The notes: a model not told the origin generated them from the sequence alone. A DNA stretch of 64,000 bases from Terriglobia bacterium (GCA_020073305.1 JAIQFK010000007.1:248001-312000), one strand, 5' to 3'. Numbered from the stretch's first letter, positions 9,033 to 19,441 are shown. Program-made: numbers and translations.

Positions 9033-9850
9033 GGCCGGTGCGCTCCCGCCTTCGCCATCTCAAAACCATGCTTCAGCTCTCGCGCGAACGATTCGAGCTG
9101 CACTTCGAGCGATGGATTGTCCAGATTCCGCTCGATCAGATGCATAATCGCGCTGCCCACAACCACCGCTTCCACCTGCTGGCCCAGTTCGGCCACGTGT
9201 TCCGGGCGTGAGATGCCGAATCCGACCGCCAGCGGCAATTCAGTGATGGAACGCATCGAGCGCACCAGCGGGCCCACCGCGTCCGAGAGCGTCTCGCGCT
9301 CCCCCGTCACGCCCGTGTGCGAAACCAGGTACACGAAGCCGCTCGAATACTGCGCCACCAGTCGCTGGCGGCGCGGCGAACTCGTGGGCGCGGCCAGGAA
9401 TACCGTATCCAGACCAGCGGCCCGCATAATCCGCACGTACTCGCCCGCTTCTTCCACGCTGGCGTCGGTGAGCAGGCAGCCGTCGATGCCGCTGGCCGCT
9501 GCATCTTTCGCCAGGGCTTCCAGCCCGTATCGCAGCACCGGATTGAGATAGGTGAACAGCAGCAGCGGAATTTCCGAGCGTCTGCGCACTTCGCGCGCGA
9601 TGTCGAGAACTTTGCGCAGCGTCGTTCCGGCGCGCAGCGCCCGCTCTCCCGCTCGCTGGATCACCGGACCATCGGCAATCGGATCCGAGAACGGCACACC
9701 CAGTTCGATCAGGTCCGCTCCTCCGCGCTCCAGCGCCTCCACCAGCGCCGGCGTATGCTCCGGCGTGGGATCGCCCGCTGTGATGTAAGCGATCAGCCCC
9801 TTCCCGCCGGATCTCTTCAAATTCTCGAACAGCCTGCCAATCCGGGTCAT
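9029..9850 (-). CDS. trpA: Tryptophan synthase alpha subunit
   Basis: A 273-residue TIM-barrel subunit that cleaves indole-3-glycerol phosphate to indole and glyceraldehyde 3-phosphate and channels indole to TrpB. Catalytic and signature segments are visible: LIAYITAGDP, LIELGVPFSDPIADGPVIQ (holding the catalytic Glu and Asp), CLLTDASVEEA, FLAAPTSSPRR and VGFGISRPEHV. It ends in a 4-base overlap with chorismate mutase. Unusually for trpB-trpA pairs it is separated from trpB by 127 bases that hold an inverted-repeat element. Confidence 0.95.
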   Translation of the reverse strand: MTRIGRLFENLKRSGGKGLIAYITAGDPTPEHTPALVEALERGGADLIELGVPFSDPIADGPVIQRAGERALRAGTTLRKVLDIAREVRRRSEIPLLLFTYLNPVLRYGLEALAKDAAASGIDGCLLTDASVEEAGEYVRIMRAAGLDTVFLAAPTSSPRRQRLVAQYSSGFVYLVSHTGVTGERETLSDAVGPLVRSMRSITELPLAVGFGISRPEHVAELGQQVEAVVVGSAIMHLIERNLDNPSLEVQLESFARELKHGFEMAKAGAHRP

Positions 9851-9866
9851 AAGTTAAAGGGAGCCG

Positions 9867-9965
9867 AAAAACGGGGACTGTCTGCACCGTCCCAAGCCGC
9901 ATGCTCTTGCGAATCATGCAACCCTTTACATCGGCGCGTGGACGGTGTTGCCTGTCCCCGTTTTT
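9867..9965. repeat. GGGGAC inverted-repeat element between trpB and trpA
   Basis: Two 23-base arms, 9867-9889 and 9943-9965, are inverted copies matching at 19 of 23 positions by hand. Each begins AAAAACGGGGAC read inward and ends CACCG, around a 53-base centre. It starts 12 bases after trpB ends on the minus strand. A related pair lies at 38581-38659. The layout is that of a REP/BIME-like palindromic unit. Confidence 0.75.
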
Positions 9966-9977
9966 CTTCCACACTGG

Positions 9978-11170
<1,193 letters not shown>

Positions 11171-11171
<1 letters not shown>

Positions 11172-11749
11172 CAGGTTAAGGCCGCCTTCAGAAATTGCGC
11201 CATCTTGCCGTGATCCTTTCTGCCGGGCGCGCTCTCGATGCGCGAGCACGCGTCCACGCCCCACGGCTTGGCCTGCTCGATAACGGTCCTGACGTTCTCC
11301 GCATCCAGGCCTCCGGCGATGATCACTTTCTTCGCGACTCCCGCCGCCAGCTTCCAGTCGAAGGTCACGCCATTTGCCGGCCCATCCAGCAGAATCGCTT
11401 CCGCCGGATACCGGTCGAGCGACGCCGCGTCGAAATCTCCGCGAATTCGGATTGCTTTCCAGACCCGCTTTGACTGCGGAAAATTGGCTGCCTTCTCCTC
11501 GCCGTGCAACTGTACGATATCCAGGCCGGCTTCCTGCGCGATCCGTGTCACTGCGGCGGGATCCTCATCTACAAACACTCCTACTTTCCAAACCGCGGCC
11601 GGAAGACGCTCGATCATACGTGCGGCGGACGCAGGCGTCACATAGCGCGGGCTGCGCTGCCAAAAGTTGAAACCCAACGCCGAGGCGCCACCTTCCGCCG
11701 CCGCCATCGCGTCCTCCACATTCGTAATGCCGCAGATCTTGACCATCAT
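11171..11749 (-). CDS. trpF: Phosphoribosylanthranilate isomerase
   Basis: A 192-residue TIM barrel that performs the Amadori rearrangement of phosphoribosylanthranilate in tryptophan synthesis. The N-terminal signature [20 protein letters not shown] contains the catalytic Cys; [20 protein letters not shown] and [11 protein letters not shown] follow, and the C-terminal GVDACSRIE replaces the common GVDVSSGVE, a conservative change at the phosphate site. Two adjacent ATG codons are possible; the first (11749) overlaps the trpC stop as ATGA and was chosen. The open frame to 11788 lies inside trpC. Confidence 0.93.
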
Positions 11750-12540
11750 GCCGTGCCGGCCAACGCACGCAGCGCGGTGCCGGGGCACGCCGATTTGAGA
11801 AGGTGCTCGCCAACGAGAAATGCATCGAAGCCCGCGTCCCTCAGCCGCCGAATGTCCTCCGGCGACTGAATCCCACTCTCGCTGATCTTCAACACTCCCG
11901 CCGGAATCTCTTCAGCCAGCCGCATCGAAGTCTCCAAAGTCACCGCGAAAGTTCTCAAATCCCGATTGTTCACGCCGATAATGTCCGCTCCCGCCCCCAG
12001 CGCCGCCCGAAGCTCTCGCTGGCTGTGGACCTCGACCAGCGCGGCCATGCCCCACCGCCCTGCCAGCTCGCGTAGGTCCCGCATCTGTTTTTCTTCCAGG
12101 ATTGCGGCAATCAGCAGAATGGCGTCCGCACCGTTCGCCGCGGCTTCCACCACGTGGTATTCGTCCAGCGTAAAATCCTTGCGCAGTGCCGGCAGGCTCA
12201 CCTCTCGCCTCGCCGCGCGAAGATCCGCCAGGCTGCCCTGAAAGAAAGGCCCGTCGGTCAGCACGGAAAGCGCCGCCGCGCCGTTTTGCTGATATTCGCG
12301 GGCGAGTGCCGCCGGTTCGAAGTCTTCGCAAAGAACCCCCTTGCTGGGTGAGGCTTTTTTGATCTCGGCGATAATGGCCGGCGCCCGTCGGAGAAGCGCC
12401 GCGCGGAATCCGCGGCGGCCCGAGCGTTGTTCTTCGGCCTGCCGCTCCAGGTCCACCCGCGGAACGGTGGCCTGCGCGAACTCTTCGCGCTTACGGGCGA
12501 CAATCCGGGCTAAAATGTCTGGAACGGCGTCAACCAACAC
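11746..12540 (-). CDS. trpC: Indole-3-glycerol phosphate synthase
   Basis: A 264-residue TIM barrel that closes the indole ring in tryptophan synthesis. Signature segments are IIAEIKKASPSKG, LSVLTDGPFFQGSL, LRKDFTLDEYHV and IGVNNRDLRTF; catalytic lysines and the ESGI phosphate loop are in place. The predicted start is a GTG at 12540; no ATG fits the family N-terminus (VPDILARIVARKREE). First gene of the seven-gene operon; trpE, trpG and trpD are not in the window. The 118 bases to the divergent TPR gene at 12659 should carry both promoters; I see no leader peptide rich in Trp codons. Confidence 0.95.
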   Translation of the reverse strand: MLVDAVPDILARIVARKREEFAQATVPRVDLERQAEEQRSGRRGFRAALLRRAPAIIAEIKKASPSKGVLCEDFEPAALAREYQQNGAAALSVLTDGPFFQGSLADLRAARREVSLPALRKDFTLDEYHVVEAAANGADAILLIAAILEEKQMRDLRELAGRWGMAALVEVHSQRELRAALGAGADIIGVNNRDLRTFAVTLETSMRLAEEIPAGVLKISESGIQSPEDIRRLRDAGFDAFLVGEHLLKSACPGTALRALAGTA

Positions 12541-12658
12541 GGTGCCTTCGGGTTACTGTCCATCGTAGCAAACCTGAAACCGGGGTTCGCCCCTCGAAGC
12601 CGGCTGTAGTATGCTGGATTTACAGACATTAAAAACTTGTTATTGGAGGATTTTCCTC

Positions 12659-13804
12659 ATGCCCGGCCTTAGAACTGCGGCTCTGTCCGCCGCAACGCTC
12701 CTGCTTCTCGCCTCCGCGGCTTTCGCGCAGGTTTCGTCGCTCGAAGGCGACGTGAAGGGTGAAGACGGTGCGCCGATCAAAGGTGCGCTGGTGAAGATCG
12801 ACCGCAAAGACATTAAGGGACACTACCAGGTCAAGACCGACAAGAAGGGCCATTACTTCCACACCGGCCTGCCGCTTGGCCAATACAAAATCACCCTTGA
12901 AGTCGATGGCAAAGATGTCGACTCCGTCGACAACGTCCGCACCACGCTCGGCGAATCCGTCGTCAACAACTTCAGCATGCAGGAAACCAAGCAACGGCAG
13001 CAATCGCTCGCCAAAGCCGCCGAAACCGGGACGCTGACCAAAGACCAGGAGCGCGGCATGTCGGCGGAGCAGAAGGCCGCGCTCGAGAAAGCCGCCAAGG
13101 AGCGCGAACAGGCGCTGTCCAAGAATAAGGCGCTCAACGATGCCTTTAACCAAGGCATGACCGCCATGCAGGTCAAGCAGTGGGACGCGGCCATCGCGGC
13201 ATTCACCAAGGCCAATGAACTGGATCCGAAGCAAAGCACCATCTGGGCCCAGCTTGCAGACGCCTATTCGCAGTCCGCTTCGCAGAAGACCGGCGCCGAT
13301 CAGCAGGCCGCGCTCGACAAAGGGCTCGAGGCGTTTACCAAGGCTCTGGAACTCAAGCCCGATGACGCTGCCCTGCATAACAACTATGCTCTGGCATTGG
13401 TCAAAGCCAAGAAGATTCCTGAAGCTCAGACGGAGTTGTCTAAGGCTGCGCAACTCGATCCATCCAACGCGGGACGCTATTTCTATAACCTCGGCGCGGT
13501 CATGGTGAACACAGGCCAGAACGACGCGGCCGGCGAAGCGTTCAAGAAAGCCATCGACATGGACCCGAATTATGCCGACGCGCAGTACCAATACGGGATG
13601 TATCTGTTGGGCAAAGCACAAGTCACCCCGGAAGGCAAAGTCATCCCCGCTCCCGGCACGAAGGAAGCGCTGGCGAAGTATCTGGAGTTGAAACCCACTG
13701 GCCCGTTCGCCGACTCGGCTAAAGGCGCGCTGACCTCCATCGAAGGCACCGTGACCACCCAATACGAAAATCCCGCGGCGCAGAAGAAGGGCAAGAAAAA
13801 GTAA
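12659..13804 (+). CDS. Exported protein with carboxypeptidase-regulatory-like domain and TPR repeats
   Basis: A 381-residue exported protein. The ATG at 12659 has a good ribosome site (GGAGGA at 12644-12649) and gives a clean signal peptide ending in SAAFAQ; the upstream ATG at 12611 would hide it. Residues 25-105 form an Ig-like carboxypeptidase-regulatory fold (LEGDVKGEDGAPIKGALVKI...HYFHTGLPLGQYKITLEVDG), then a charged coiled-coil-prone stretch of K/E/A (about 110-165) and at least four TPR units (AIAAFTKANELDPKQ, AFTKALELKPDDA, ELSKAAQLDPSNA, AFKKAIDMDPNYA). The lysine-rich tail ends KKGKKK. Such combinations are common in Acidobacteria; the role is probably protein assembly in the periplasm or outer membrane. 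Confidence 0.85.
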   Translation: MPGLRTAALSAATLLLLASAAFAQVSSLEGDVKGEDGAPIKGALVKIDRKDIKGHYQVKTDKKGHYFHTGLPLGQYKITLEVDGKDVDSVDNVRTTLGESVVNNFSMQETKQRQQSLAKAAETGTLTKDQERGMSAEQKAALEKAAKEREQALSKNKALNDAFNQGMTAMQVKQWDAAIAAFTKANELDPKQSTIWAQLADAYSQSASQKTGADQQAALDKGLEAFTKALELKPDDAALHNNYALALVKAKKIPEAQTELSKAAQLDPSNAGRYFYNLGAVMVNTGQNDAAGEAFKKAIDMDPNYADAQYQYGMYLLGKAQVTPEGKVIPAPGTKEALAKYLELKPTGPFADSAKGALTSIEGTVTTQYENPAAQKKGKKK

Positions 13805-13876
13805 CCGTTGGACAGGCGTGCCGGCCTGTTCTCAGCTCAGATCACCCATGGGCCGGCGCGACCGCCCGCACCGTTT

Positions 13877-14158
13877 ATGTTCCGGCTTCTACTTCGCTTT
13901 CTCGTTCTGCTGGTCATCTTCGCGATCATCCGCTATCTTTTCGTCGCGGTCTCGAAAATGATCTCGCAGGTCGTGAATCCCCAGGCCTCCCGCCAGGAAC
14001 AGAACCAGGCTTCGCGCAGCCCGGTCGGCGGCGAATTGAAGCAGGACCCCGTCTGCGGAACTTTTGTTCCGGTCGCCACCTCCGTCAAGAAAACTATAAA
14101 CGGCGAGTTGGTTCACTTCTGCTCGGTGGCTTGCCGCGATAAGTTTAAAGTAGCCTGA
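13877..14158 (+). CDS. Small membrane-anchored YHS/TRASH-like metal-binding protein
   Basis: A 93-residue protein with one N-terminal membrane helix (FRLLLRFLVLLVIFAIIRYLF) and a C-terminal cysteine module: DPVCGTFVP followed about 25 residues later by HFCSVACRDKF. This matches the YHS / TRASH type of metal-binding motif (DPVCGM...HFCS..C) found in copper- and metal-handling proteins. The ATG at 13877 was chosen because it places the helix at the N-terminus; the open frame from 13808 adds an unlikely leader. It lies between the TPR protein and the beta-barrel protein on the same strand, 25 bases before the latter. Confidence 0.72.
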   Translation: MFRLLLRFLVLLVIFAIIRYLFVAVSKMISQVVNPQASRQEQNQASRSPVGGELKQDPVCGTFVPVATSVKKTINGELVHFCSVACRDKFKVA

Positions 14159-14183
14159 AGGTTTCGGAACTAGGAGAATGTGG

Positions 14184-14771
14184 ATGCGAGTCGGGGCTGC
14201 GGTTTTCGTCTTTTTCGCAGGCGTGGGTCTGGCGCCGGCGCAGGTGGCCGAGATCTCGGTCAGCGGCGGCGTTTCCCGGTTTGGCAACGCCACCCTGGGG
14301 AGCACCGTGGATCAATTGGGAAATCCCGTTGCCGTTACGCTGGACAACGGATTCCGTCTCACCTTCCGCTTCACGCTCAACACCTATCGTTTCATGGGCC
14401 ACGAGTTTGGCTATGCCTACAATCACAGTAATCTGAATACCGCCGGCGCCAAGAGTTCCATGCCCATTCATCAGGGCTTCTACAACTTTCTCTTGTATGC
14501 CACTCCCGAGGGATCTCGTATCCGTCCCTTCGCAACCGGCGGTGTCCAGTTCAGCAGCTTCGTCCCGCCGGGAGCCTCGGTGTACTACGGCAATCAAATC
14601 ACCAAATTCGGAGTCAACTACGGCGGCGGTATCAAAATGCGAGTCACCGAGATCATCGGCTTGCGCTTTGATTTCCGCGAGTACAATACCGGACAGCCCT
14701 TTAAACTCACCAATACCCCCGGAAGGTTGAACCAACTGGAAGCCTCCGTGGGTGCCGCCTTTTTGTTCTAG
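14184..14771 (+). CDS. Predicted outer-membrane beta-barrel protein
   Basis: A 195-residue exported protein. The signal peptide ends near GLAPAQ; the rest is alternating hydrophobic and polar residues with aromatic girdle positions and a C-terminal strand ending AAFLF, typical of small eight-stranded OmpA/OmpW-like barrels. Repeated GG/YG turns (VNYGGGIKMRVTEIIGLRFD) support this. ATG at 14184 was preferred to 14178: the AGGAG at 14172-14176 lies 7 bases before 14184 but only 1 base before 14178. Function unknown. Confidence 0.75.
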   Translation: MRVGAAVFVFFAGVGLAPAQVAEISVSGGVSRFGNATLGSTVDQLGNPVAVTLDNGFRLTFRFTLNTYRFMGHEFGYAYNHSNLNTAGAKSSMPIHQGFYNFLLYATPEGSRIRPFATGGVQFSSFVPPGASVYYGNQITKFGVNYGGGIKMRVTEIIGLRFDFREYNTGQPFKLTNTPGRLNQLEASVGAAFLF

Positions 14772-15277
14772 GCGCCACCGATCGAATTCTTATCTTTTGT
14801 TAACCTAAACCTACTACTGCCCGAGAACCCAGTTGCAAGCCTGCCAGGTACCGTTCGATGAAGATTTCGACGATTGGCTGATGTTCCCGTTGACGGGGGT
14901 TAAACCCCGTGCTTAAATGCCGATGCGAGCGGCCAAAATTGGGTCTACGCGTTGAAGATAAAGAATTTTCTCTTGACACGGGCGTTCGTCATGAGGTATC
15001 AATGTGTTTACCACGTCCGATGCAATTTGCAATTGTGCGCATCTATCCCGCAAGCACAGAAGCAGAAGTTTAAAAAAAGAACCGATTTGATCATGTGCTG
15101 ATCGCGGGTTTTTGGATTGTGTGCCGTCGGTCCACTTGAGGACCTGCGGAAGTTCTGGCTCTCCGCCCGACACGGAGAGGTTCCCCAAGGTTGTGAAAAG
15201 ATTTCGCGAGTAGTGAGAGGCTCAGGTTGCAAGAAGACTTTGGCCGGTTCAATAACGCACTTTACAAGGAGAAGGAA
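14772..15277 (+). other. 506-base gene-free stretch upstream of a surface protein
   Basis: No convincing ORF on either strand. It is less GC-rich than its surroundings. It holds a short palindrome (GGGGTTAAACCCC near 14896) and one plausible sigma-70-like promoter for the gene at 15278: TTGACA at 14973-14978, an 18-base spacer and TATCAA at 14997-15002. That would leave a leader of about 270 bases. The leader has no recognised riboswitch. Confidence 0.4.
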
Positions 15278-17155
15278 ATGGCAGATTTTCGCAGATGTAT
15301 GATCGTGCTTGCCGCGTTGGCCCTTCTGTTAGGGACAGTGAGCACGGTAAGCGCAGCAGGCTTCCAGTGCCAGACCAATGCTGCAACCCCTCAGCAGGCC
15401 CGTCAGCAGGGGATCACGGAATTGATGGGTGATCTGGTGTTGAATTGCACCGGTGGTGTCGCCACCGATGCGGGCGTGAAGGTTCAGACCGTGAATATTA
15501 CCGTCACTCTGAACACCGAGGTCACCAGCCGGCTTTTGGATGACAACGTGAACGGATCAGAGGCCATTCTGTTGGTTGACGATCCGGCAGAGGGCACGCA
15601 GAGTGTTTGCTTCGCTTCGGCCGCCCCCTGCACCATGTGGGGCCAAGGTGCTATCGCAACGTCGACCTATCTGCCGGGTGCCGCCCCGGCCAATATCAAT
15701 AAGAACGTCTTCCAGGGGCAGTGGAACTCGAACCAACCTGGTTCCATCGTGTTCCGCGGCGTCCCCATTGACCCGCCTGGAACGAATCGAGCTCTTCTCG
15801 TCATGCGCGTCACCAACGTTCGCGGTAACGCAACCCGGTTTGCGGTATCCACTGGCGTTGGCATCGGCGGCATTCCGATCTTCATGACCATCGCCGTCAG
15901 CAACCCCAGCGCGTTGCCGATCAACAACCCGCAGCAGATCGTGGCTTACGTGTTTAACGGTCTGGTCCAGAAGCAGGATGACCAGGTCAGCTTCAAGCAG
16001 TGCAACGACGTCAACGTCTCCGGCGGCAAGCTGAAGTTTCTGGGAGATGACGCCGATTACCCGGATTCTCCTGGGTTTGCTGGTTATGTGAAGGCTATTG
16101 AGGGATTCGCCTCAGCTTTCAAGATCAGGACCATCGCAACTACCCCGGTGAATCCGTCAGGCTTACCGACAAGACAAGATGCTCCGGGCGCCAACTATCC
16201 CGCCGTGGAATCCGGCTTCTATAACCCCGGCGATGTGGATACGGATTACGCGGACACCAGAATTGCTACCTTGGGCTTGGCCGATGCCGGCACCCGCGTC
16301 AAGGTTGAACTCAACAACGTCCCGGTGGGAGTGCATGTCTATGTTCCGCTCGTAATTGCAAGCGGGCTCCTGCAGGCAAACCTCGTGAAGAATGAGGCGG
16401 GAGCTTACTCAGCCGCGGGCGCAAGTTCGTTCGATGCGGGCGGCGGTTTGTCCGAAGTTACGATTAGTGCCGGCGCCGGCGTGGCCGTCTACGAAATCGT
16501 AGCCGAGGATCCATCGAACACCGAGGAGATCGATGTCCCGATCATCATCGCGTACATCGCCAACCCGGCCGGGAACTCCCCGTCCATCACCAGCGGGCCG
16601 TCAACGGGTGGCGTGAGCTTCGCTCCGACCACCACACCGCCCGATTACGCTTCCGAGGATAGCGGAACTCCGGTTCCTCGATTCCTCGATACGAGTACGC
16701 AAGCCAATCGCTTCAGCGTGAATGCTTGCAGAACCAACCTGTTGTATCCGTTCGTTAGCAATCAGGCTGGATACGACACCGGTCTTGCGGTCGCCAATAC
16801 TTCGCAGGATCCGTACGGCACCATTACGCAGCATGGCACGTGTGCTCTGAACTTCTTTAACGGAAGTACCACGCCGCCGCCGCCGGCGACGTTCACAACC
16901 GCGGATGTCGGCGCGGGTTCGGTGTACACCAACTTGCTGTCCATCGTTGCTCCTGGGTTCCAGGGCTACATCATCGCCGTCTGCAACTTCCAGTACGCGC
17001 ATGGTTACGCCTTCCTGCTCGGCGGAACGCCGGGTGGCGCGAATCAGGTAGCGCAGGGTTACATTGCGCTGATCATTCCTGATCCTGGTCGCGGAATCGG
17101 GGCCAGTCCGTTCGATGAAGGCGGACCCGGCAGCGGTGAACAGTTAGGCTTCTAA
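15278..17155 (+). CDS. Large exported protein of unknown function (acidobacterial surface protein)
   Basis: A 625-residue exported protein. The ATG at 15278 follows an AAGGAGAAGGA ribosome site and starts a signal peptide (MADFRRCMIVLAALALLLGT...SAAG). The body is rich in Gly, Ala, Val, Asn and Thr with beta-strand patterning; about six Cys are spread along it. A C-terminal segment (ACRTNLLYPFVSNQAGYDTG, LAVANTSQDPYGT, APGFQGYIIAVCNFQYAHGYAF) recurs, from memory, in other acidobacterial exported proteins. No enzyme motif is seen. The gene has a long leader and a strong intrinsic terminator, which suggests a well-expressed single gene. Codon use is less GC-biased than in the biosynthetic genes. 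Confidence 0.75.
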   Translation: MADFRRCMIVLAALALLLGTVSTVSAAGFQCQTNAATPQQARQQGITELMGDLVLNCTGGVATDAGVKVQTVNITVTLNTEVTSRLLDDNVNGSEAILLVDDPAEGTQSVCFASAAPCTMWGQGAIATSTYLPGAAPANINKNVFQGQWNSNQPGSIVFRGVPIDPPGTNRALLVMRVTNVRGNATRFAVSTGVGIGGIPIFMTIAVSNPSALPINNPQQIVAYVFNGLVQKQDDQVSFKQCNDVNVSGGKLKFLGDDADYPDSPGFAGYVKAIEGFASAFKIRTIATTPVNPSGLPTRQDAPGANYPAVESGFYNPGDVDTDYADTRIATLGLADAGTRVKVELNNVPVGVHVYVPLVIASGLLQANLVKNEAGAYSAAGASSFDAGGGLSEVTISAGAGVAVYEIVAEDPSNTEEIDVPIIIAYIANPAGNSPSITSGPSTGGVSFAPTTTPPDYASEDSGTPVPRFLDTSTQANRFSVNACRTNLLYPFVSNQAGYDTGLAVANTSQDPYGTITQHGTCALNFFNGSTTPPPPATFTTADVGAGSVYTNLLSIVAPGFQGYIIAVCNFQYAHGYAFLLGGTPGGANQVAQGYIALIIPDPGRGIGASPFDEGGPGSGEQLGF

Positions 17156-17175
17156 TTTGTAGTTCTGTAGGGTCT

Positions 17176-17209
17176 AAAGGGGGGGAGCATTTTGCTCCCC
17201 CTTTTTTTT
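17176..17209 (+). terminator. Intrinsic terminator after the surface protein gene
   Basis: A 9-base perfect stem, GGGGGAGCA (17181-17189) with TGCTCCCCC (17193-17201), loop TTT, followed by eight T (17202-17209). It lies 25 bases after the stop at 17155. Flanking AAAGG extends the stem further. Confidence 0.92.
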
Positions 17210-17319
17210 GTAATTATTCTCACTTTTAGTGATAAAATAATCTTCCCGCGTCCATTTCCAACATTACCCACAAGCGCCGGTGCCTACCGGTCGCTTAGCT
17301 GGAATTAGGAGTCATTGCG

Positions 17320-19431
17320 ATGTCCTTCTCGTCATGTTCTAAGCTGATTGCTCGTTTCGTGATTGGCCTTTTGCTGGCTGGAACGGCGCTCTGCCAGTCG
17401 ATTTCCATCGTCTCCGGTGACGGCCAGTTGCTCCAACCGCTGGTGAGTGGCGACTTTGTGCAGCCCCTCGTGGTTTTGGTTCGCGATGCCGCGGGTAACC
17501 CGCTCCCTAACGCCACCGTGACCTGGGCGGTGGTGACTCTGCAGGGCGGCGGTCTGGCCTTCATCACCACCAAGACGGATTCCACCGGTCAAACCAGCAA
17601 CAGCCTCGCCGCGCCCGCGCTTCCTTTGAACTACTCTTTTTTTCAGACCAGTATCAACGCAGTCTACAGCAGTAAGAGCGTGACTTTTACAGAGACTGTA
17701 GTGGGCCAGATTGGTGGTGGGGCGGAAGTCGCCGCGGAGTTGAAAACCCCGCCGTTGGGAACTAACTTCGTCGGATCAGCGGGCCAGCACAGTTCGACGA
17801 TCATTCAGGTTTTGCTGGTCGCCACGGTAGGGGCGCAAACCGGAACTCCCGTAGGGCACGTTCTGGTCAAGGTGGGTCCGGCCGACAAGGCCTACACGTC
17901 GACGCTTACTTGTGTCGAGGGAGCCTCCATCTTTACTGATATTCACGGCCTCGCCACGTGTACCCCGGTGTTCGGAGGCCAGATCGGTACCGGCGTGGCC
18001 TTGGTCCAAATTGGAAATTTTCAGTTCCAGTTTAATTATCAGGTGACCGCCGGCCCGCCCGCGGTGATTGCCATCATAGGGGGCAACAATCAGTCGGGCC
18101 AGCCCGGCCAGCCGCTTCCCCTGCCTCTGGTGGCACAGCTCACTGACGTCGCCGGCAACTGGCTCACTGGAGTCAAACTGAATTTCAGGGCGGTCGTGGC
18201 CGGCACCGTGGCTTTCAGCAATGTCAGTGACGTCACGGATGTGCACGGCGAGGTCTCGGCCATCGCCACTCCGGGCAACACCACAGGTCCGGTCGCGGTG
18301 AGTGTTGAAACGCCGGATGGGAAGGTTTTTGTGGCGTTCACCATTAACGTCGCCGCCAACGTGGGACAAATTCTGAAGTCCGGCGACCAACAAACGGGGT
18401 TCATCGGCCAGACCTTCACCGATCCCCTGGTCATCACTGTGAATGATCCCCATGGAAACCCCATCCAGGGTGCGCAGGTGGCCTTCGCCGTTACCCAAGG
18501 CTCCGCTACAGTCGGGTCTGCGACCGCGGTGACCAACGGGCTGGGTCAAGCCAGCACTACTGTAACCGCCGGTAACACTCCTGGCCCCATCGTGGTCACC
18601 GCCACAGTGGGCAAGACGGTGGCGACGTTCAGCCTGACTTCTCGTCCGCCCGGTCCCTCCTGCACCGCCGGCCAGACGTTTTATAACGGCGCCGGATTCC
18701 AGGCGAACTACATATCGCCCGGAGTGGTTGCGACCATCTACTGCGTGGGACTGGCTCAAGGGATTCAAGGCTCGGTCATGCCGAATCTCTTCGGTCCCCT
18801 GCCGACTCAGGTCGCCGGTGTTTCGTTGACGTTCGCCACCGCTGCCGACCCAGGTGCAGCTTCTCTGACTCCCAACGCTCCCATCTTCAATGTCTCCAAC
18901 TACAACGGCTCCGAGTCAGTCACCGTTCAGGTTCCTCTGGAAGCCTTGGTGGGCCAGAGTGTACCCGTCACTATTACGGCCGGCGCCGTCGGTACCCTTG
19001 TCAACGCAACCATCCTGCCAGCCTCCCCCGGCGTCTTCGATACCGGTGCGGCGGGACCGGACGGGTTGCGGGCGGCCGTAGTTCTCCGGCCGGACGGAAG
19101 CGTCGTATCGCCTTCCAATCCCATCGCTCGTGGTGAAGTTGGCCGGGCGTTTATCACCGGCTTGATTCCGCCCGCGGGCCTCACCACCAACGCGCAACTG
19201 CCGATCGACAGCGATATCGTAATCACGACCCCGGTGATCGTCGGCATCAATAACGCCGGAGTAAAAGTGAATTCCGTCAAGTACGCAGCCAATCTCGTGG
19301 GAGTCTGGGAGGTGCAGTTCACAGTTCCCAGCACCGCGCCAACGGGAAGCAACATTGCGTTCGTCGTCGCGATCCCGGTACCTGGGGCCAGCGCCGCATT
19401 CTCGCAGGTGTCGGATCTGGCGATTCAGTAG
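17320..19431 (+). CDS. Exported Ig-like repeat protein with Solibacter-type C-terminal domain
   Basis: A 703-residue exported protein. The signal peptide ends near GTALCQS. Three invasin/Big_1-like immunoglobulin repeats are visible: about 24-125 (SGDGQLLQPLVSGDFVQPL), about 245-340 (GGNNQSGQPGQPLPLPL) and about 345-440 (GDQQTGFIGQTFTDPLVITV), each with the PxxNAxVxW/F and TdxxGxxs patterns. From about 445 the sequence changes to FYNGAGFQANYISPGVVATI and on to VPLEALVGQSVPVTI and ILPASPGVFDT, matching the domain that TIGR names as a Solibacter C-terminal domain (TIGR03437-like). Cell-surface adhesion or a structural role is likely; it is not tied to a secretion system in the window. Confidence 0.82.
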   Translation: MSFSSCSKLIARFVIGLLLAGTALCQSISIVSGDGQLLQPLVSGDFVQPLVVLVRDAAGNPLPNATVTWAVVTLQGGGLAFITTKTDSTGQTSNSLAAPALPLNYSFFQTSINAVYSSKSVTFTETVVGQIGGGAEVAAELKTPPLGTNFVGSAGQHSSTIIQVLLVATVGAQTGTPVGHVLVKVGPADKAYTSTLTCVEGASIFTDIHGLATCTPVFGGQIGTGVALVQIGNFQFQFNYQVTAGPPAVIAIIGGNNQSGQPGQPLPLPLVAQLTDVAGNWLTGVKLNFRAVVAGTVAFSNVSDVTDVHGEVSAIATPGNTTGPVAVSVETPDGKVFVAFTINVAANVGQILKSGDQQTGFIGQTFTDPLVITVNDPHGNPIQGAQVAFAVTQGSATVGSATAVTNGLGQASTTVTAGNTPGPIVVTATVGKTVATFSLTSRPPGPSCTAGQTFYNGAGFQANYISPGVVATIYCVGLAQGIQGSVMPNLFGPLPTQVAGVSLTFATAADPGAASLTPNAPIFNVSNYNGSESVTVQVPLEALVGQSVPVTITAGAVGTLVNATILPASPGVFDTGAAGPDGLRAAVVLRPDGSVVSPSNPIARGEVGRAFITGLIPPAGLTTNAQLPIDSDIVITTPVIVGINNAGVKVNSVKYAANLVGVWEVQFTVPSTAPTGSNIAFVVAIPVPGASAAFSQVSDLAIQ

Positions 19432-19441
19432 CTCCAACACA

